Source of the DNA: Nevskia sp035651715
Lineage (GTDB): Bacteria > Pseudomonadota > Gammaproteobacteria > Nevskiales > Nevskiaceae
Direction: 5' to 3'
Assembly: GCA_035651715.1 (NCBI GenBank)
Contig: DASRFD010000047.1
Coordinates: forward strand, 1-64,000
Length of the DNA stretch: 64,000 nt
Shown: piece after piece, positions 1 through 6,782 of the stretch
Layout: every line of letters begins with the position of its first letter
Position numbering within the stretch: position 1 is the stretch's first letter
Notes under the pieces: generated by a model
What the model saw: the letters and a program-made list of their open reading frames with translations, nothing else
Database searches by the model: none
What the model was told of the DNA's origin: nothing
Position numbers and translations under genes: made by a program

Positions 1-444
1 GCCCAGCTCGGCGATGTCCTGGCCGGCGGCGATCAGGCTGCGCAGCACCGAGCGCTCGCGCACGATCTCGGCGTAGGCGCGGACATTGGCGGCGCTGGGC
101 GTGTCGGCCGCCAGGGTGCCCAGGTAGGCCACGCCGCCGGCCTCCCCCAGCTCGCCGCGCTGGCGCAGGTGCTCGCTCAGCGTGACGAAGTCCGCGGGCT
201 TGCCGGCGTTCAGCAGCTCCGCGATGCCGCGCCAGATCGTGCGGTGGTCCTCGGTGTAGAAATCGTCCTCGCTGAGCTGGTCGGCGAGTTCGAACCAGGC
301 CCGGTTGTTCAGCATCAGGCCGCCCAGCACCGACTGCTCGGCCTCGATCGAGTGCGGCGGGTGCTTCGGCACCGGCGCCACGCGCGATCGCGGCTCGTCC
401 TGGCGCTGCTCCGGCTCGCGGCCGTGACCGTCCAGGGGCGTCAT
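1..444 (-). CDS. dnaB: Replicative DNA helicase DnaB, N-terminal part (cut by window edge)
   Basis: The first 148 codons of a DnaB-type helicase are present; the gene continues left of position 1, so the RecA-like ATPase domain is not visible. After a polar leader of about 28 residues, the segment PPHSIEAEQSVLGGLMLNN begins the DnaB N-terminal helical domain, followed by the expected DDFYTEDHRTIW and FVTLSEHLRQRG blocks. The ATG at 444 overlaps the stop of the upstream DUF1376 gene (ATGA), so the two are translationally coupled. In phages of this layout the upstream protein acts at the origin and DnaB is the replisome helicase. The domain call is firm. That it is the phage's own helicase is inferred from the operon. 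Confidence 0.9.
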   Translation of the reverse strand, partial: MTPLDGHGREPEQRQDEPRSRVAPVPKHPPHSIEAEQSVLGGLMLNNRAWFELADQLSEDDFYTEDHRTIWRGIAELLNAGKPADFVTLSEHLRQRGELGEAGGVAYLGTLAADTPSAANVRAYAEIVRERSVLRSLIAAGQDIAELG

Positions 445-1439
445 GCCGCGCTCTCCGACATCGCCCGGTCAAACAGCCGCGTCATCACGTCGGCGCGGGT
501 CAGGAACTCGAAATCCGGGGTCCAGCCCGCGTGATCCTCGCCGGGTTTTCCGCGGCCGGAGTGGAACTCGTCCGCGTTGACCGCGGCCCAGTAATCCACC
601 CAGAACCGGCGCTCGACCAGCTTCGTCCCGTACACCTGGGCGCTGATCTGCGAAGCGGTTTCCACGCAGCGCTTGACCTGCCTGCGGCGGACGTCGTTGA
701 CCAACTCGACGTTGGGGCAGTTGCCGCCGTTGCGCTTCGTGAACGGCTGGGCGTTGTAGGTCTCCACGGCCTCCTCGGTGACCGTGGCCAGGCGCCGTGT
801 CGCGGCCTCCCGCTTGGTTTCCAGACTGGTGATGGTCTGCTGGCCGGGATGGTCTCCCGCGGTAGCGGGGACGAGGCCCGTAGGGCCGGTAAGCTTTTGA
901 TGTTCTGGGTACTGGGTACTGGGTACTGGTGTCTGGGTAGCCGTGTTGTCACGCGTGACGGGGTGTGACGGGGTAGCCGTGACGTCACGCGTGACAGGTT
1001 GTGACGCATGCTGTGACAGCAGCGCTTCGAGGTCGCTCGTTTTGGCGTTGTACGGCGCCGTCACGCCGCGGTCACGCAGCTCCTGGAACAGCTGCGCCCG
1101 GCGCTCCCTGGCGCGCCGCTGGCGCTCCGCCGCATTGGCCCGCTCGGTCTGTCGCCCCTCCTGGCCTTCGAGGAAGACGGCTATCTCCTCCTCGCAGCGC
1201 TTCTGGTGGTGGCCGTCCTGCTCCAGGTTGAAGAACTCCCGGAGGACGTAGGCAACGGCGTCACGCTCCGGCTTGGTCTGCGCCCGCGCCAGCTTGCAGC
1301 ATTCCTTGACGTCGGCCGGCAGGGGCTTCTCGCGCGTGTAATACGCGTCGAGCAGGCGCCGATAGGCCCCGTCCTGGACCATCGTCAGAAAGGCGGCGTC
1401 CTTGAGGTAGTCGCCGATGTGGTGCTCGTAATAGTTCAA
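441..1439 (-). CDS. DUF1376 (YdaU-like) phage replication protein
   Basis: A 332-residue protein whose first ~90 residues match the DUF1376/YdaU family (NYYEHHIGDYLKDAAFLTM, then DGAYRRLLDAYYTREKPLP). A basic Glu/Arg-rich coiled segment and a Thr/Pro/Val-rich linker (about residues 150–210) follow, then a C-terminal domain of unknown role. Members of this family sit beside dnaB or dnaC in phages and are thought to take part in replication initiation; the biochemical role is not established. I chose a TTG start at 1439 because a GGAGG motif lies directly upstream and the DUF1376 domain begins at the second codon. The stop of the preceding 65-aa gene overlaps this TTG. An ATGA overlap leads into dnaB. 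Confidence 0.8.
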   Translation of the reverse strand: MNYYEHHIGDYLKDAAFLTMVQDGAYRRLLDAYYTREKPLPADVKECCKLARAQTKPERDAVAYVLREFFNLEQDGHHQKRCEEEIAVFLEGQEGRQTERANAAERQRRARERRAQLFQELRDRGVTAPYNAKTSDLEALLSQHASQPVTRDVTATPSHPVTRDNTATQTPVPSTQYPEHQKLTGPTGLVPATAGDHPGQQTITSLETKREAATRRLATVTEEAVETYNAQPFTKRNGGNCPNVELVNDVRRRQVKRCVETASQISAQVYGTKLVERRFWVDYWAAVNADEFHSGRGKPGEDHAGWTPDFEFLTRADVMTRLFDRAMSESAA

Positions 1440-1633
1440 GCACCCCTCCGGCACCGCGCCAGCCGGCAACGCTCGAGCCAGTCGGTAAGCCACCGCGGGC
1501 GCCGCTCCCGGGCGTCCAGCAGCAGATCGCACAGGAACCTGACCCGATCCGTGTCGGGCTGATCCTTGAGGAGGGCGATGGTCAGCCGGGCGCGCAGGAA
1601 CTTGATGCGCGCCTCGTTCAGAAGCCAGGTCAT
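1436..1633 (-). CDS. Small basic phage protein, unknown function
   Basis: A 65-residue, Arg/Leu-rich, probably all-helical protein (starts MTWLLNEARIKFLRARLT). I recognise no domain. Its ATG overlaps the stop of the upstream HTH gene, and its own stop overlaps the TTG of the DUF1376 gene. It is therefore embedded in the leftward replication operon, which is the main support for it being real. A DNA-binding or replication accessory role is possible but is only inference. Confidence 0.5.
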   Translation of the reverse strand: MTWLLNEARIKFLRARLTIALLKDQPDTDRVRFLCDLLLDARERRPRWLTDWLERCRLARCRRGA

Positions 1634-2007
1634 GCCGCCCCCAGCAGTGCCGCGCGTTCGGCCTCCAGCTCTGCCAGGCGCTGCTCCTTGACGTTCGCCA
1701 CCAGGGCGAAGCCGAAGGCCCAGGCCTCGTACTGCATCGGCGCGTAGTTCTCGCAGCGGCGCATCAGCAGCACCGACTTGGCATCGGGGAAGTTGGCCTT
1801 GCCCTGCATGATGCGACTGAAGTGGCCGCGATCGATGGCCAGCGAGTCAGCGACAGTCTCGTTGCTGAGGCCGGAGAGCTGCACGCAGAGCCGGATCGCA
1901 TCGAGGCGGTGCCGACAGGCGCGCACCAGCTCCATCGGTGCCAGCTGTGGCCGCCTCACCATCGAAAGCCATGGCATCTCGGCCTGGGTTGCGAATGATT
2001 GACTCAC
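1630..2007 (-). CDS. Phage HTH protein at head of replication operon
   Basis: A 125-residue protein with a helix-turn-helix-like core at about residues 40–85 (LSNETVADSLAIDRGHFSRI, then MQGKANFPDAKS). A helical C-terminal region and an acidic/Ala-rich tail (KEQRLAELEAERAALLGAA) follow. A GTG at 2007 is preferred because AAGGAA lies 6–7 nt upstream; an in-frame ATG further upstream at 2052 lacks such a signal. Proteins of this kind in lambdoid-like phages are regulators comparable in position to CII or origin-associated factors. The exact family is not recognised. It is coupled by ATGA to the next gene. Confidence 0.6.
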   Translation of the reverse strand: MSQSFATQAEMPWLSMVRRPQLAPMELVRACRHRLDAIRLCVQLSGLSNETVADSLAIDRGHFSRIMQGKANFPDAKSVLLMRRCENYAPMQYEAWAFGFALVANVKEQRLAELEAERAALLGAA

Positions 2008-2089
2008 GTTGACTTTCCTTGACGGTCCCCTTTCGGGCAAAAAAAGGGGCATGGACGCGAAGACAAAGCCGCGCCGAAGCGCGGAAGGC

Positions 2090-2341
2090 TCAGGGATCGT
2101 TCCTGGCCCAGGGAGACAAAACGCCCTTGCGGGCGAAAGATCGCAGGTGCGATCTGGAGGAGACCTGCAGACGCGGCCGCCACAGGCTGACTGCCTGGGC
2201 GGCGCCGGCGGCGCGGAGTGCTTTGCAGTGCTGGCCGGGCGTCCACTCCGGCTGGGCTACGGCTTCCGCCGCGTTCCCCGGACCTCGCGAGGCGAGGACC
2301 GACCCGAGGCTTACGGGCATCAGCAGTGCAAAGCCATCCAT
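2090..2341 (-). CDS. Hypothetical 83-aa phage protein (doubtful)
   Basis: An open frame of 83 codons (starts MDGFALLMPVSLGSVLASRG, ends FARKGVLSPWARNDP) on the same strand as the replication operon, 27 nt after the small membrane gene. Composition is Ala/Arg/Gly-rich with no recognised domain or hydrophobic segment. Its placement between two same-strand genes is consistent with a small early gene, but there is no strong ribosome-binding site and no family match that I can name. It may be non-coding. Confidence 0.3.
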   Translation of the reverse strand: MDGFALLMPVSLGSVLASRGPGNAAEAVAQPEWTPGQHCKALRAAGAAQAVSLWRPRLQVSSRSHLRSFARKGVLSPWARNDP

Positions 2342-2368
2342 TGCCCGGCGCCGGCGCTTTGGTTTTTC

Positions 2369-2533
2369 TCACGACAGTCCCCTGCGCCCGCCGAGCCGCG
2401 CGACGAGCATCCCCGCCAGCTGGGCCAGGACGACGTAGTACACCGCGCCAGCCAGCATCAGGCCGACCAGCACGGCGACCGCCACCAGGGCAGGGATGGC
2501 AGCCAGGAAGGCGAGGGCGAGCAGGGCGGTCAT
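2369..2533 (-). CDS. Small two-helix membrane protein
   Basis: A 54-residue protein, mostly hydrophobic (MTALLALAFLAAIPALVAVA onward, then LMLAGAVYYVVLAQLAGML) with a basic C-terminus (ARLGGRRGLS). Two membrane-spanning helices are likely. Its ATG follows the stop codon of the upstream 30-aa membrane peptide without a gap (TAG then ATG), so the pair is translationally coupled. Small membrane proteins of early phage operons often act in superinfection exclusion or lysis regulation, but nothing here identifies the role. Confidence 0.45.
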   Translation of the reverse strand: MTALLALAFLAAIPALVAVAVLVGLMLAGAVYYVVLAQLAGMLVARLGGRRGLS

Positions 2534-2626
2534 CTACGGCCACCGCCGCTCGGCCCAGCGCAGGACGGCCCAGGCGATCAGCCCGTTACCGATGGCCATC
2601 CCGACCAGGATGTAGAAGGGGGCCAT
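2534..2626 (-). CDS. 30-aa membrane peptide
   Basis: A short reading frame, MAPFYILVGMAIGNGLIAWA then VLRWAERRWP, with one hydrophobic segment and an amphipathic Arg/Trp C-terminus. It directly abuts the start of the 54-aa membrane protein. The hydrophobic pattern and perfect juxtaposition are the only support, and the function is unknown. Confidence 0.35.
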   Translation of the reverse strand: MAPFYILVGMAIGNGLIAWAVLRWAERRWP

Positions 2627-2699
2627 TCAGCAGACCCCGCGCCCCGTCCCCGGGGTACGATGGCGCTTCCTACGGCAGCCAAAGACCCCGGAGACGGAC

Positions 2700-3053
2700 G
2701 TGAACGACAGCGATACCCCGATGGATCCTTTCCGGCAGTTGCTCGGCCGCTTGAAGGCGCTCGAGATGGCAGTCACGGAATTGATCGCCAGCTCGCCCGA
2801 TCGGGAGGGAATTGGGCAGAGGCTGGAGGAGTCGAGCACCTTGGACCTTGCCGAGGGCGAGCCCATCACCAGGCGTGCGGTGGCCGAAGCCAAGGTTGCG
2901 CGCATGGCTCTGAATCTCATGACCGGCCGACCTCCCGAGCTGGGCGCCCATGGATTTCCCGAACCAGACGAGCCAGGCGCGACCCTGGGACAGCCAGCAG
3001 GCTTTCAAACGCAAGTCTTTGCGCAGCCACGCAAGCCTCAGAAGCGCGACTAG
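2700..3053 (+). CDS. Hypothetical 117-aa phage protein
   Basis: A GTG-started frame preceded by GGAG at the right distance. The N-terminal half is amphipathic helix (FRQLLGRLKALEMAVTELIA), the middle is polar, and the C-terminus is Pro/Gln/Lys-rich (ends RKPQKRD). No domain is recognised. It lies on the strand opposite to the flanking cro and replication genes, which is unusual for the interval between a cro-like gene and a replication operon. It may be a separately expressed accessory (moron-like) gene. The reverse strand of this interval also has an open frame, so the strand call is not certain. Confidence 0.4.
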   Translation: MNDSDTPMDPFRQLLGRLKALEMAVTELIASSPDREGIGQRLEESSTLDLAEGEPITRRAVAEAKVARMALNLMTGRPPELGAHGFPEPDEPGATLGQPAGFQTQVFAQPRKPQKRD

Positions 3054-3198
3054 CGGCTTCGCGGCGCCGGTGGAATCCAGGGCGGCGGTGGTTAGTACGC
3101 ATGTCAGGCGGCCGCCTGCTCGACGCGGACCAGGTAACCGGTCACACGGCCTTTCCTGTCGCGCTGATAGAATCCTATGGTCACGGGGAGCATCCACC

Positions 3199-3501
3199 AT
3201 GGGAAAGTTGCAGCGCTTCAGGCGCTGGCTTTGGGGCTACGGAGTCGGCAAATACGACCCCGAACGACGGGTCCGGGCGCTTCCAACTGAAAGAACCGGA
3301 TGGCTGCGAGCCGCTGTATGGCGGCAAGACGGTTTTCACGCCGGAGGTCGGGATCTCATATGGCCGAAGGACCGGATTCCCAGGAAGATTTGGCTGGCGT
3401 TCCGGGAACACTGGAGCGCGTACCGGGAAACGTGGATCAAGGCCATCATTGCCGCCGCGGTCGGCGCAATGGCCGGCATGCTCCATCACTGCTCGATCTG
3501 A
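3199..3501 (+). CDS. Small tail-anchored membrane protein
   Basis: A 100-residue protein with a good Shine–Dalgarno (GGGGAG 7–8 nt before the ATG). The N-terminus is basic and Trp-rich (MGKLQRFRRWLWGYGVGKYD). A C-terminal hydrophobic helix (about residues 80–97, IKAIIAAAVGAMAGMLHHC) suggests a tail-anchored inner-membrane protein. It may form an accessory pair with the 117-aa gene 145 bp upstream on the same strand. No family is recognised. A competing leftward frame overlaps it on the other strand. Confidence 0.4.
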   Translation: MGKLQRFRRWLWGYGVGKYDPERRVRALPTERTGWLRAAVWRQDGFHAGGRDLIWPKDRIPRKIWLAFREHWSAYRETWIKAIIAAAVGAMAGMLHHCSI

Positions 3502-3637
3502 GCGGGAGCAATGGCCGAAAAACGGTCCGATCACATTTCCAACCGACAAACCGAAGGCGATTGGCGCAAGCCAACGAAGAAGCCGCAGCTGGCGCTCCAG
3601 GTGCTCGATTCGTTGCAATGGGGCGGGAGAGGGCATG

Positions 3638-3895
3638 TCAGGCGGCCCTGCGCTGCTTGGGCATCTCCCCGAACAGGTCGGGGCGCATCTCCTGCCGTTT
3701 GATGGGGTCAGGGGTGCCTTCCATGGCCTTCTCGATCAGCAGGCAGGCGTCGGCGGTGAGCTTTTCCATCCGGAGCCATTTCCAGACATGCCCCTGCCTG
3801 ACCTTTCCGCCGATGCGCCGCGCCAGTTCCGATTGGGTGCCGCCGGAGGCCGCGATGGCCCGGAGTACAAACGGGTTCTGGTAGGTGTCGTCCAT
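3638..3895 (-). CDS. Cro/YdaS-family phage repressor
   Basis: An 85-residue DNA-binding protein. Residues ~10–40 form an HTH (RAIAASGGTQSELARRIG then QGHVWKWLR). The continuation KLTADACLLIEKAM, then DPIKRQEMRPDLF, is the signature of the YdaS/Cro-like family, which typically ends in (V/I)xRxELRPDLF. It is divergent from the cI gene across 86 bp that holds two operator-like repeats, the classical position of Cro. ATG at 3895 is chosen because an earlier in-frame ATG (3931) lies within the operators. It probably represses cI during lytic growth. Confidence 0.8.
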   Translation of the reverse strand: MDDTYQNPFVLRAIAASGGTQSELARRIGGKVRQGHVWKWLRMEKLTADACLLIEKAMEGTPDPIKRQEMRPDLFGEMPKQRRAA

Positions 3896-3907
3896 GGCGT
3901 ACGTTTT

Positions 3908-3944
3908 ACTACTAGGGTAATAGAGTGTCAACTACCCTAGTTAT
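3908..3944. promoter_or_regulatory. cI/cro operator pair
   Basis: ACTACTAGGGTAAT (3908–3921, + strand) and ATAACTAGGGTAGT (3931–3944 read on the − strand) are oppositely oriented copies of one motif. Their cores form a perfect 9-bp inverted repeat, ACTAGGGTA/TACCCTAGT, at 3911–3919 and 3933–3941 separated by 13 bp. They lie between the divergent cro (start 3895) and cI (start 3982). The same motif recurs twice upstream of the long rightward operon (5736–5749 and 5759–5772), which supports a common repressor. Confidence 0.65.
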
Positions 3945-3981
3945 TTGCCGACCTATAACAAGGGTTGTAGCTTTCGGCGTT

Positions 3982-4887
3982 ATGGCGCTCAAGGATCGAA
4001 TCAAGGAGCTGCGCGGCAAGCGCTCTCAGCAGCTGATGGCCAGCATCGCCGGCATTTCCCAGCCGATGTGGTCGAAGCTCGAGAGGGGCGAGACCGAGGA
4101 CACGGCGTTGCTGCCGAAGATCGCTGATGCCCACGGGGTTTCGCTGGAGTGGCTGGCCTACGGCAAAGGGGCGATGGGGGAGGTGGTGGAAAGCCCGATC
4201 CGCGTTTTCCACCCAGATGACCCACCTGCAGAGGACGAGGTGCGAATCCCTGAGTCCCGGGTGAAGTTCAGCGGCGGCCACGGCCACGAACCGGTCTACG
4301 AGACGGTCGAGGACGTGGAACCGGCGACATACCGGCTATCGTGGTTTCAGAAAGAGCGAATAAACCCTAATAAAACCAAACGGTTCAGGGTGATCGGCAG
4401 CAGTATGGAGCCTCTGCTCTGGCCGGGCGACTCGGTACTGGTGAACTTGGAAGAAACCAACGTGCGATCCGGGCAGATCTACGTGTTCCGCCACGGCAAC
4501 GAGCTTAAGGTGAAGACCCTAACGCGAAAGTCCGACGGCGCGCTGGTGCTCGGGAGCATCAACAAAGCCAACTACCCCGATGACGTGGTGCCGGCCAGCG
4601 AGGTGGATGAGGCGATCACTATCATCGGACGCGTGCGCGACAAAAGCGGCCGCGGCGGCCTCGCGGGCTGGTCCAACGGTGAAGCAGTACCAGCCCGCAC
4701 CGAGCCGACCGAGGACGACAAGGCCTGGTTAATTCGCGAATTGCTGGAGAGGGTCAAGAAGCGATTCCCCACCTTCTCGGAGGCGCGACAGGTGGCCGTG
4801 GTGGTGAAGGTCTACGAGTGGTGCTTGCGTCATCCCTCCGTATCGCCTGCCGAAGCCATGGAGCTGGCGGGCGGTCTCACCGAATAA
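3982..4887 (+). CDS. CI-type repressor (XRE HTH + S24 LexA-like peptidase)
   Basis: A 301-residue repressor. Residues ~1–60 are an XRE HTH (KDRIKELRGKRSQQLMASIA, then ISQPMWSKLERGE). Residues ~125–220 are an S24/LexA-like serine peptidase: GSSMEPLLWPGDSVLV contains the nucleophile Ser141, and ELKVKTL supplies Lys178. The 37-residue Ser–Lys spacing equals that of LexA (119/156). A C-terminal helical extension of about 60 residues follows. I see no clear Ala-Gly cleavage site before the catalytic domain, so RecA-stimulated self-cleavage is plausible but not shown. It is divergent from cro across the operator pair and presumably maintains lysogeny by silencing cro and the operon from 5806. Confidence 0.9.
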   Translation: MALKDRIKELRGKRSQQLMASIAGISQPMWSKLERGETEDTALLPKIADAHGVSLEWLAYGKGAMGEVVESPIRVFHPDDPPAEDEVRIPESRVKFSGGHGHEPVYETVEDVEPATYRLSWFQKERINPNKTKRFRVIGSSMEPLLWPGDSVLVNLEETNVRSGQIYVFRHGNELKVKTLTRKSDGALVLGSINKANYPDDVVPASEVDEAITIIGRVRDKSGRGGLAGWSNGEAVPARTEPTEDDKAWLIRELLERVKKRFPTFSEARQVAVVVKVYEWCLRHPSVSPAEAMELAGGLTE

Positions 4888-4903
4888 ATGGAAAAAACTA
4901 CCC

Positions 4904-5032
4904 ATGCCGGACAAAGCCGCTTTGCCTGGTCAATACTGCGAATTACTGAGCCGGCTCCAATCAATCGCCGGACGGAGCGGGGAGTGGCTGGACGCGAGGG
5001 GCATGCGCTGTGGGGGTGGCTCGATACCATGA
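4904..5032 (+). CDS. Small ORF after cI (42 aa), tentative
   Basis: MPDKAALPGQYCELLSRLQS followed by IAGRSGEWLDARG reads like a short amphipathic helical protein, and its TGA overlaps the next ATG (ATGA at 5029). The alternative is a single 104-aa frame from the ATG at 4888, directly abutting the cI stop, that reads through to 5202. Neither start has a strong ribosome-binding site, so the two models cannot be separated from sequence alone. Confidence 0.3.
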   Translation: MPDKAALPGQYCELLSRLQSIAGRSGEWLDARGMRCGGGSIP

Positions 5033-5202
5033 TCCAGGAGGCGCAGGAGGAGGAACAACGAGCGACGTGCGTGCATGGGGTGAATCAGTTCACCAACCAT
5101 GGCCACGTCAATCTGCTGGTGCTGGCGGTGGGCGATCCCGAGCAGGCCATGCGCCTGGTCAAGGAAATGCTCGAGCAGCGAATTCCAGGGGATCCGAAGT
5201 GA
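5029..5202 (+). CDS. Small acidic phage protein (57 aa)
   Basis: Starts MIQEAQEEEQRATCVHGVNQ and continues with GHVNLLVLAVGDPEQAMRLV and an EMLEQRIPGD tail. It looks like a compact alpha/beta mini-protein. It is probably cotranscribed with cI and coupled by GTGA to the next gene. If translation instead begins at 4888, this is the C-terminal half of a 104-aa product. No function can be assigned. Confidence 0.5.
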   Translation: MIQEAQEEEQRATCVHGVNQFTNHGHVNLLVLAVGDPEQAMRLVKEMLEQRIPGDPK

Positions 5203-5342
5203 TCGGGCGGGCGATGCTCGCTGGCGCGCTGTTGGTGCTTCCCGGGATCGCAATTGCGGACGGGCTGTTCTCCCCAGAGGCGCAGCGCCGCATGAAACCG
5301 ACGCAAACGCTGGCCGCGCGGATGCTTGCGGGTAGCGCGTGA
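5199..5342 (+). CDS. Small exported protein (47 aa)
   Basis: A GTG start overlaps the upstream stop by 4 nt. The N-terminus MIGRAMLAGALLVLPGIAIA is a convincing Sec signal peptide with a likely cleavage after AIA. Only ~27 residues of mature peptide remain (DGLFSPEAQRRM...), ending in AGSA. It could be a periplasmic lysogenic-conversion peptide; the function is unknown. Confidence 0.5.
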   Translation: MIGRAMLAGALLVLPGIAIADGLFSPEAQRRMKPTQTLAARMLAGSA

Positions 5343-5500
5343 GGCGGCTCTGGTCCAGGCTAGTGTGCCTGGTTGTCGGCCATCGCTGGAGCTTCCGCGG
5401 GAAGGCCACAAGCTGTGGCGTTGCTCCCGCTGCGAGCTACTGGTGCGGGGGAGGGGGCTGGTGCCTCGCCGGCGGACGGGTGAGTGTAGCGCCTCGCTGA
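5339..5500 (+). pseudogene. Small Cys/Trp-rich ORF, possibly frameshifted zinc-ribbon protein
   Basis: A GTG coupled (GTGA) to the preceding gene opens a 53-codon frame beginning MRRLWSRLVCLVVGHRWSFR. From about 5396 the overlapping +1 frame reads EGHKLWRCSRCELLVRG, a much better zinc-ribbon-like continuation (CxxC) than the Gly/Ser-rich run of the annotated frame. Small phage proteins of the type 'GH.W...WRCxRC' are common, so a single-base frameshift near 5396 would explain both halves. A real change or a sequence error cannot be told apart here. Confidence 0.3.
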
Positions 5501-5805
5501 GACGCTGCAGATCCTGCACGGCGGTCACCACGCTCCCGACATAGTCGACCCGCAGCCGCAGGCCCAGGTTGCTGAAGTTCTCCAGCGCCTCCTCACTTTA
5601 GACGACCAGCGATGGCTGCGCCTCCCATCTGCACGACGGTTGGTTATCTTGTCACGCAGCTCCGATCTCCTTCCTCGTGACCATTACTCGGCTACTAAGT
5701 TGGCAGGAGTAGCTTACTACCGTTCGTCGGCTTCTACTACTGTAGTAATTGCATTTTAATAACCATAGTAGTAGCCTTCATCCATCGCTCATCAACGAGA
5801 ACGCG
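5501..5805. other. Intergenic control region before the long rightward operon
   Basis: 305 bp without a convincing intact gene. The left half (about 5460–5600), read on the − strand, encodes a plausible protein fragment (EEALENFSNLGLRLRVDYVG, then SVVTAVQDLQRLSEAL) that has an in-frame stop just upstream and no start codon, so it looks like a gene remnant. The right half is AT-richer than its surroundings and carries the two operator-like copies described separately. Because the operon that follows runs in one direction for more than 20 kb, its promoter should lie here. Confidence 0.5.
5736..5772. promoter_or_regulatory. Second operator pair, upstream of rightward operon
   Basis: ACTACTGTAGTAAT (5736–5749, +) matches the cI/cro operator ACTACTAGGGTAAT at 11 of 14 positions. 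ACTACTATGGTTAT (5759–5772, read on −) matches it at 12 of 14. The first copy also contains the palindrome TACTAC-T-GTAGTA (5735–5747). The pair ends 34 bp before the first gene of the rightward operon at 5806. The simplest reading is that CI (or Cro) controls this operon, including the retroelement and PRTRC genes. Confidence 0.55.
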
Positions 5806-6156
5806 ATGGAACACCAGGCCGCTACCTCCGCTGCACGCCGTTTCCCGGGCCACACGCTGGCCGAACGCGCTTCCTCCCTGACAGCCGAGCGTCGCGCGGT
5901 CCGCAAGCTCGACATCCTCTCCAATTCCGACCTGCTGCTCGAAGCGGTCGTGGAGTTCGGCGACGTGGAGGCTTTCGAGGCCCTGGCCGTCGCCGCCTAC
6001 GTCCGCCGCGACCTCTCCCTGCTGGATGACGTGCTGGACCGCGCCGCCGAGGGGATGGCGCAGGGCCAGGTCCGCGAGCTCAGCGTTGCCGATGTGCTGG
6101 CCGAGGACGACGACGAGGCGGCGGAGCGCCGGCGGGACGAGCGGGAAGGGCGCTGA
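5806..6156 (+). CDS. First gene of rightward operon, acidic helical protein (116 aa)
   Basis: Starts MEHQAATSAARRFPGHTLAE. It continues with long helical stretches (LLLEAVVEFGDVEAFEALAV) and a strongly charged C-terminus (ADVLAEDDDEAAERRRDERE). No domain is recognised. The ATG at 5806 is used rather than an upstream in-frame ATG at 5749 because the latter lies inside the operator region. As the promoter-proximal gene it could be a regulator or anti-host protein, but that is inference from position only. Confidence 0.6.
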   Translation: MEHQAATSAARRFPGHTLAERASSLTAERRAVRKLDILSNSDLLLEAVVEFGDVEAFEALAVAAYVRRDLSLLDDVLDRAAEGMAQGQVRELSVADVLAEDDDEAAERRRDEREGR

Positions 6157-6161
6157 CCCGC

Positions 6162-6362
6162 ATGTTCCACAACACCCCGATCCGCATCGTCACCGACGCC
6201 GAGACCACGGAGTGCACCTGGTCGGAGTTCTGCGCCGACAACCTCGAAGGCTTCGACCAGGACCAGCTCGACGTGATGGCCGCGGAGCTGCGCCTGCACG
6301 GCGAGACCGACATTTCCCACCTCATGCACTGCGGCAGCCGCTGCGTGCTCACTCGCGTCTAG
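6162..6362 (+). CDS. Hypothetical 66-aa phage protein
   Basis: Begins MFHNTPIRIVTDAETTECTW and ends MHCGSRCVLTRV. It is an acidic alpha/beta mini-protein with three cysteines. It sits 5 nt after the previous gene and 11 nt before the next, in the same operon. No family is recognised. Confidence 0.55.
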   Translation: MFHNTPIRIVTDAETTECTWSEFCADNLEGFDQDQLDVMAAELRLHGETDISHLMHCGSRCVLTRV

Positions 6363-6373
6363 GAGTCCCCACG

Positions 6374-6772
6374 ATGGCCAAGAAGCGCCCCAACAATGCC
6401 GCGATCCGCCTGTATGCAGGGCTCGGGGTCGACGTGCTCGAAATGAACACGCTCTACCACCGCGATTCCAGCGTGGGCGCGGAGCCGGCCGGCAGTGGTC
6501 AGCGCCGCACCGCGCGCCAGCACGATTTGCGCCGTCGCGCGCTGGCCAAGGAACGCCCGTCCGAAAAGGTTCTGGCGATCCGCCGGGCCCAGGCCGCGGA
6601 GATTGAAGAGGGGCGCCGCCAGCACCGCGCCGAGCTTGCCCGCAAGAACGCCGCGCGGGCCCAGCGCCTTCTGGCCGCCGCCGCACGTTTCCACGGCGAT
6701 CGCGCCGAGGCCTGGGCCATCGTCCACCAGCTGGCCGCCAACAACGGCCTGCCCCTGTCGTCCGCCTCCTGA
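6374..6772 (+). CDS. Basic coiled-coil phage protein (132 aa)
   Basis: Preceded by a TAGGAG ribosome-binding site. The protein is Lys/Arg/Ala-rich, with a long predicted helix (VLAIRRAQAAEIEEGRRQHR, then AELARKNAARAQRLLAAAAR). Its charge suggests nucleic-acid binding. It lies 10 nt before the first DGR target gene, so it could be a partner or chaperone of that protein, though nothing in the sequence demonstrates this. Confidence 0.6.
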   Translation: MAKKRPNNAAIRLYAGLGVDVLEMNTLYHRDSSVGAEPAGSGQRRTARQHDLRRRALAKERPSEKVLAIRRAQAAEIEEGRRQHRAELARKNAARAQRLLAAAARFHGDRAEAWAIVHQLAANNGLPLSSAS

Positions 6773-6782
6773 GGTCACTTCC

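Noticed and set aside
3181..3636. A leftward 151-codon frame starting 1 nt after the cro stop (MPSPAPLQRIEHLERQLRLL, then a hydrophobic segment)
   Set aside because: The first ~45 residues look protein-like, but the remainder is low-complexity and it is antisense to the better-supported 100-aa membrane protein at 3199–3501. Left undecided rather than annotated.
3511..3702. A rightward 63-codon frame (MAEKRSDHISNRQTEGDW...)
   Set aside because: It overlaps the 3' end of cro on the opposite strand, and its second half is the antisense of cro. Too weak to support.
2009..3940. A 643-codon + strand frame spanning the cro–replication interval
   Set aside because: It is antisense to the HTH start, crosses the operators and cro, and has a low-complexity Arg/Gly/Pro composition. 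It is a GC-rich shadow frame.
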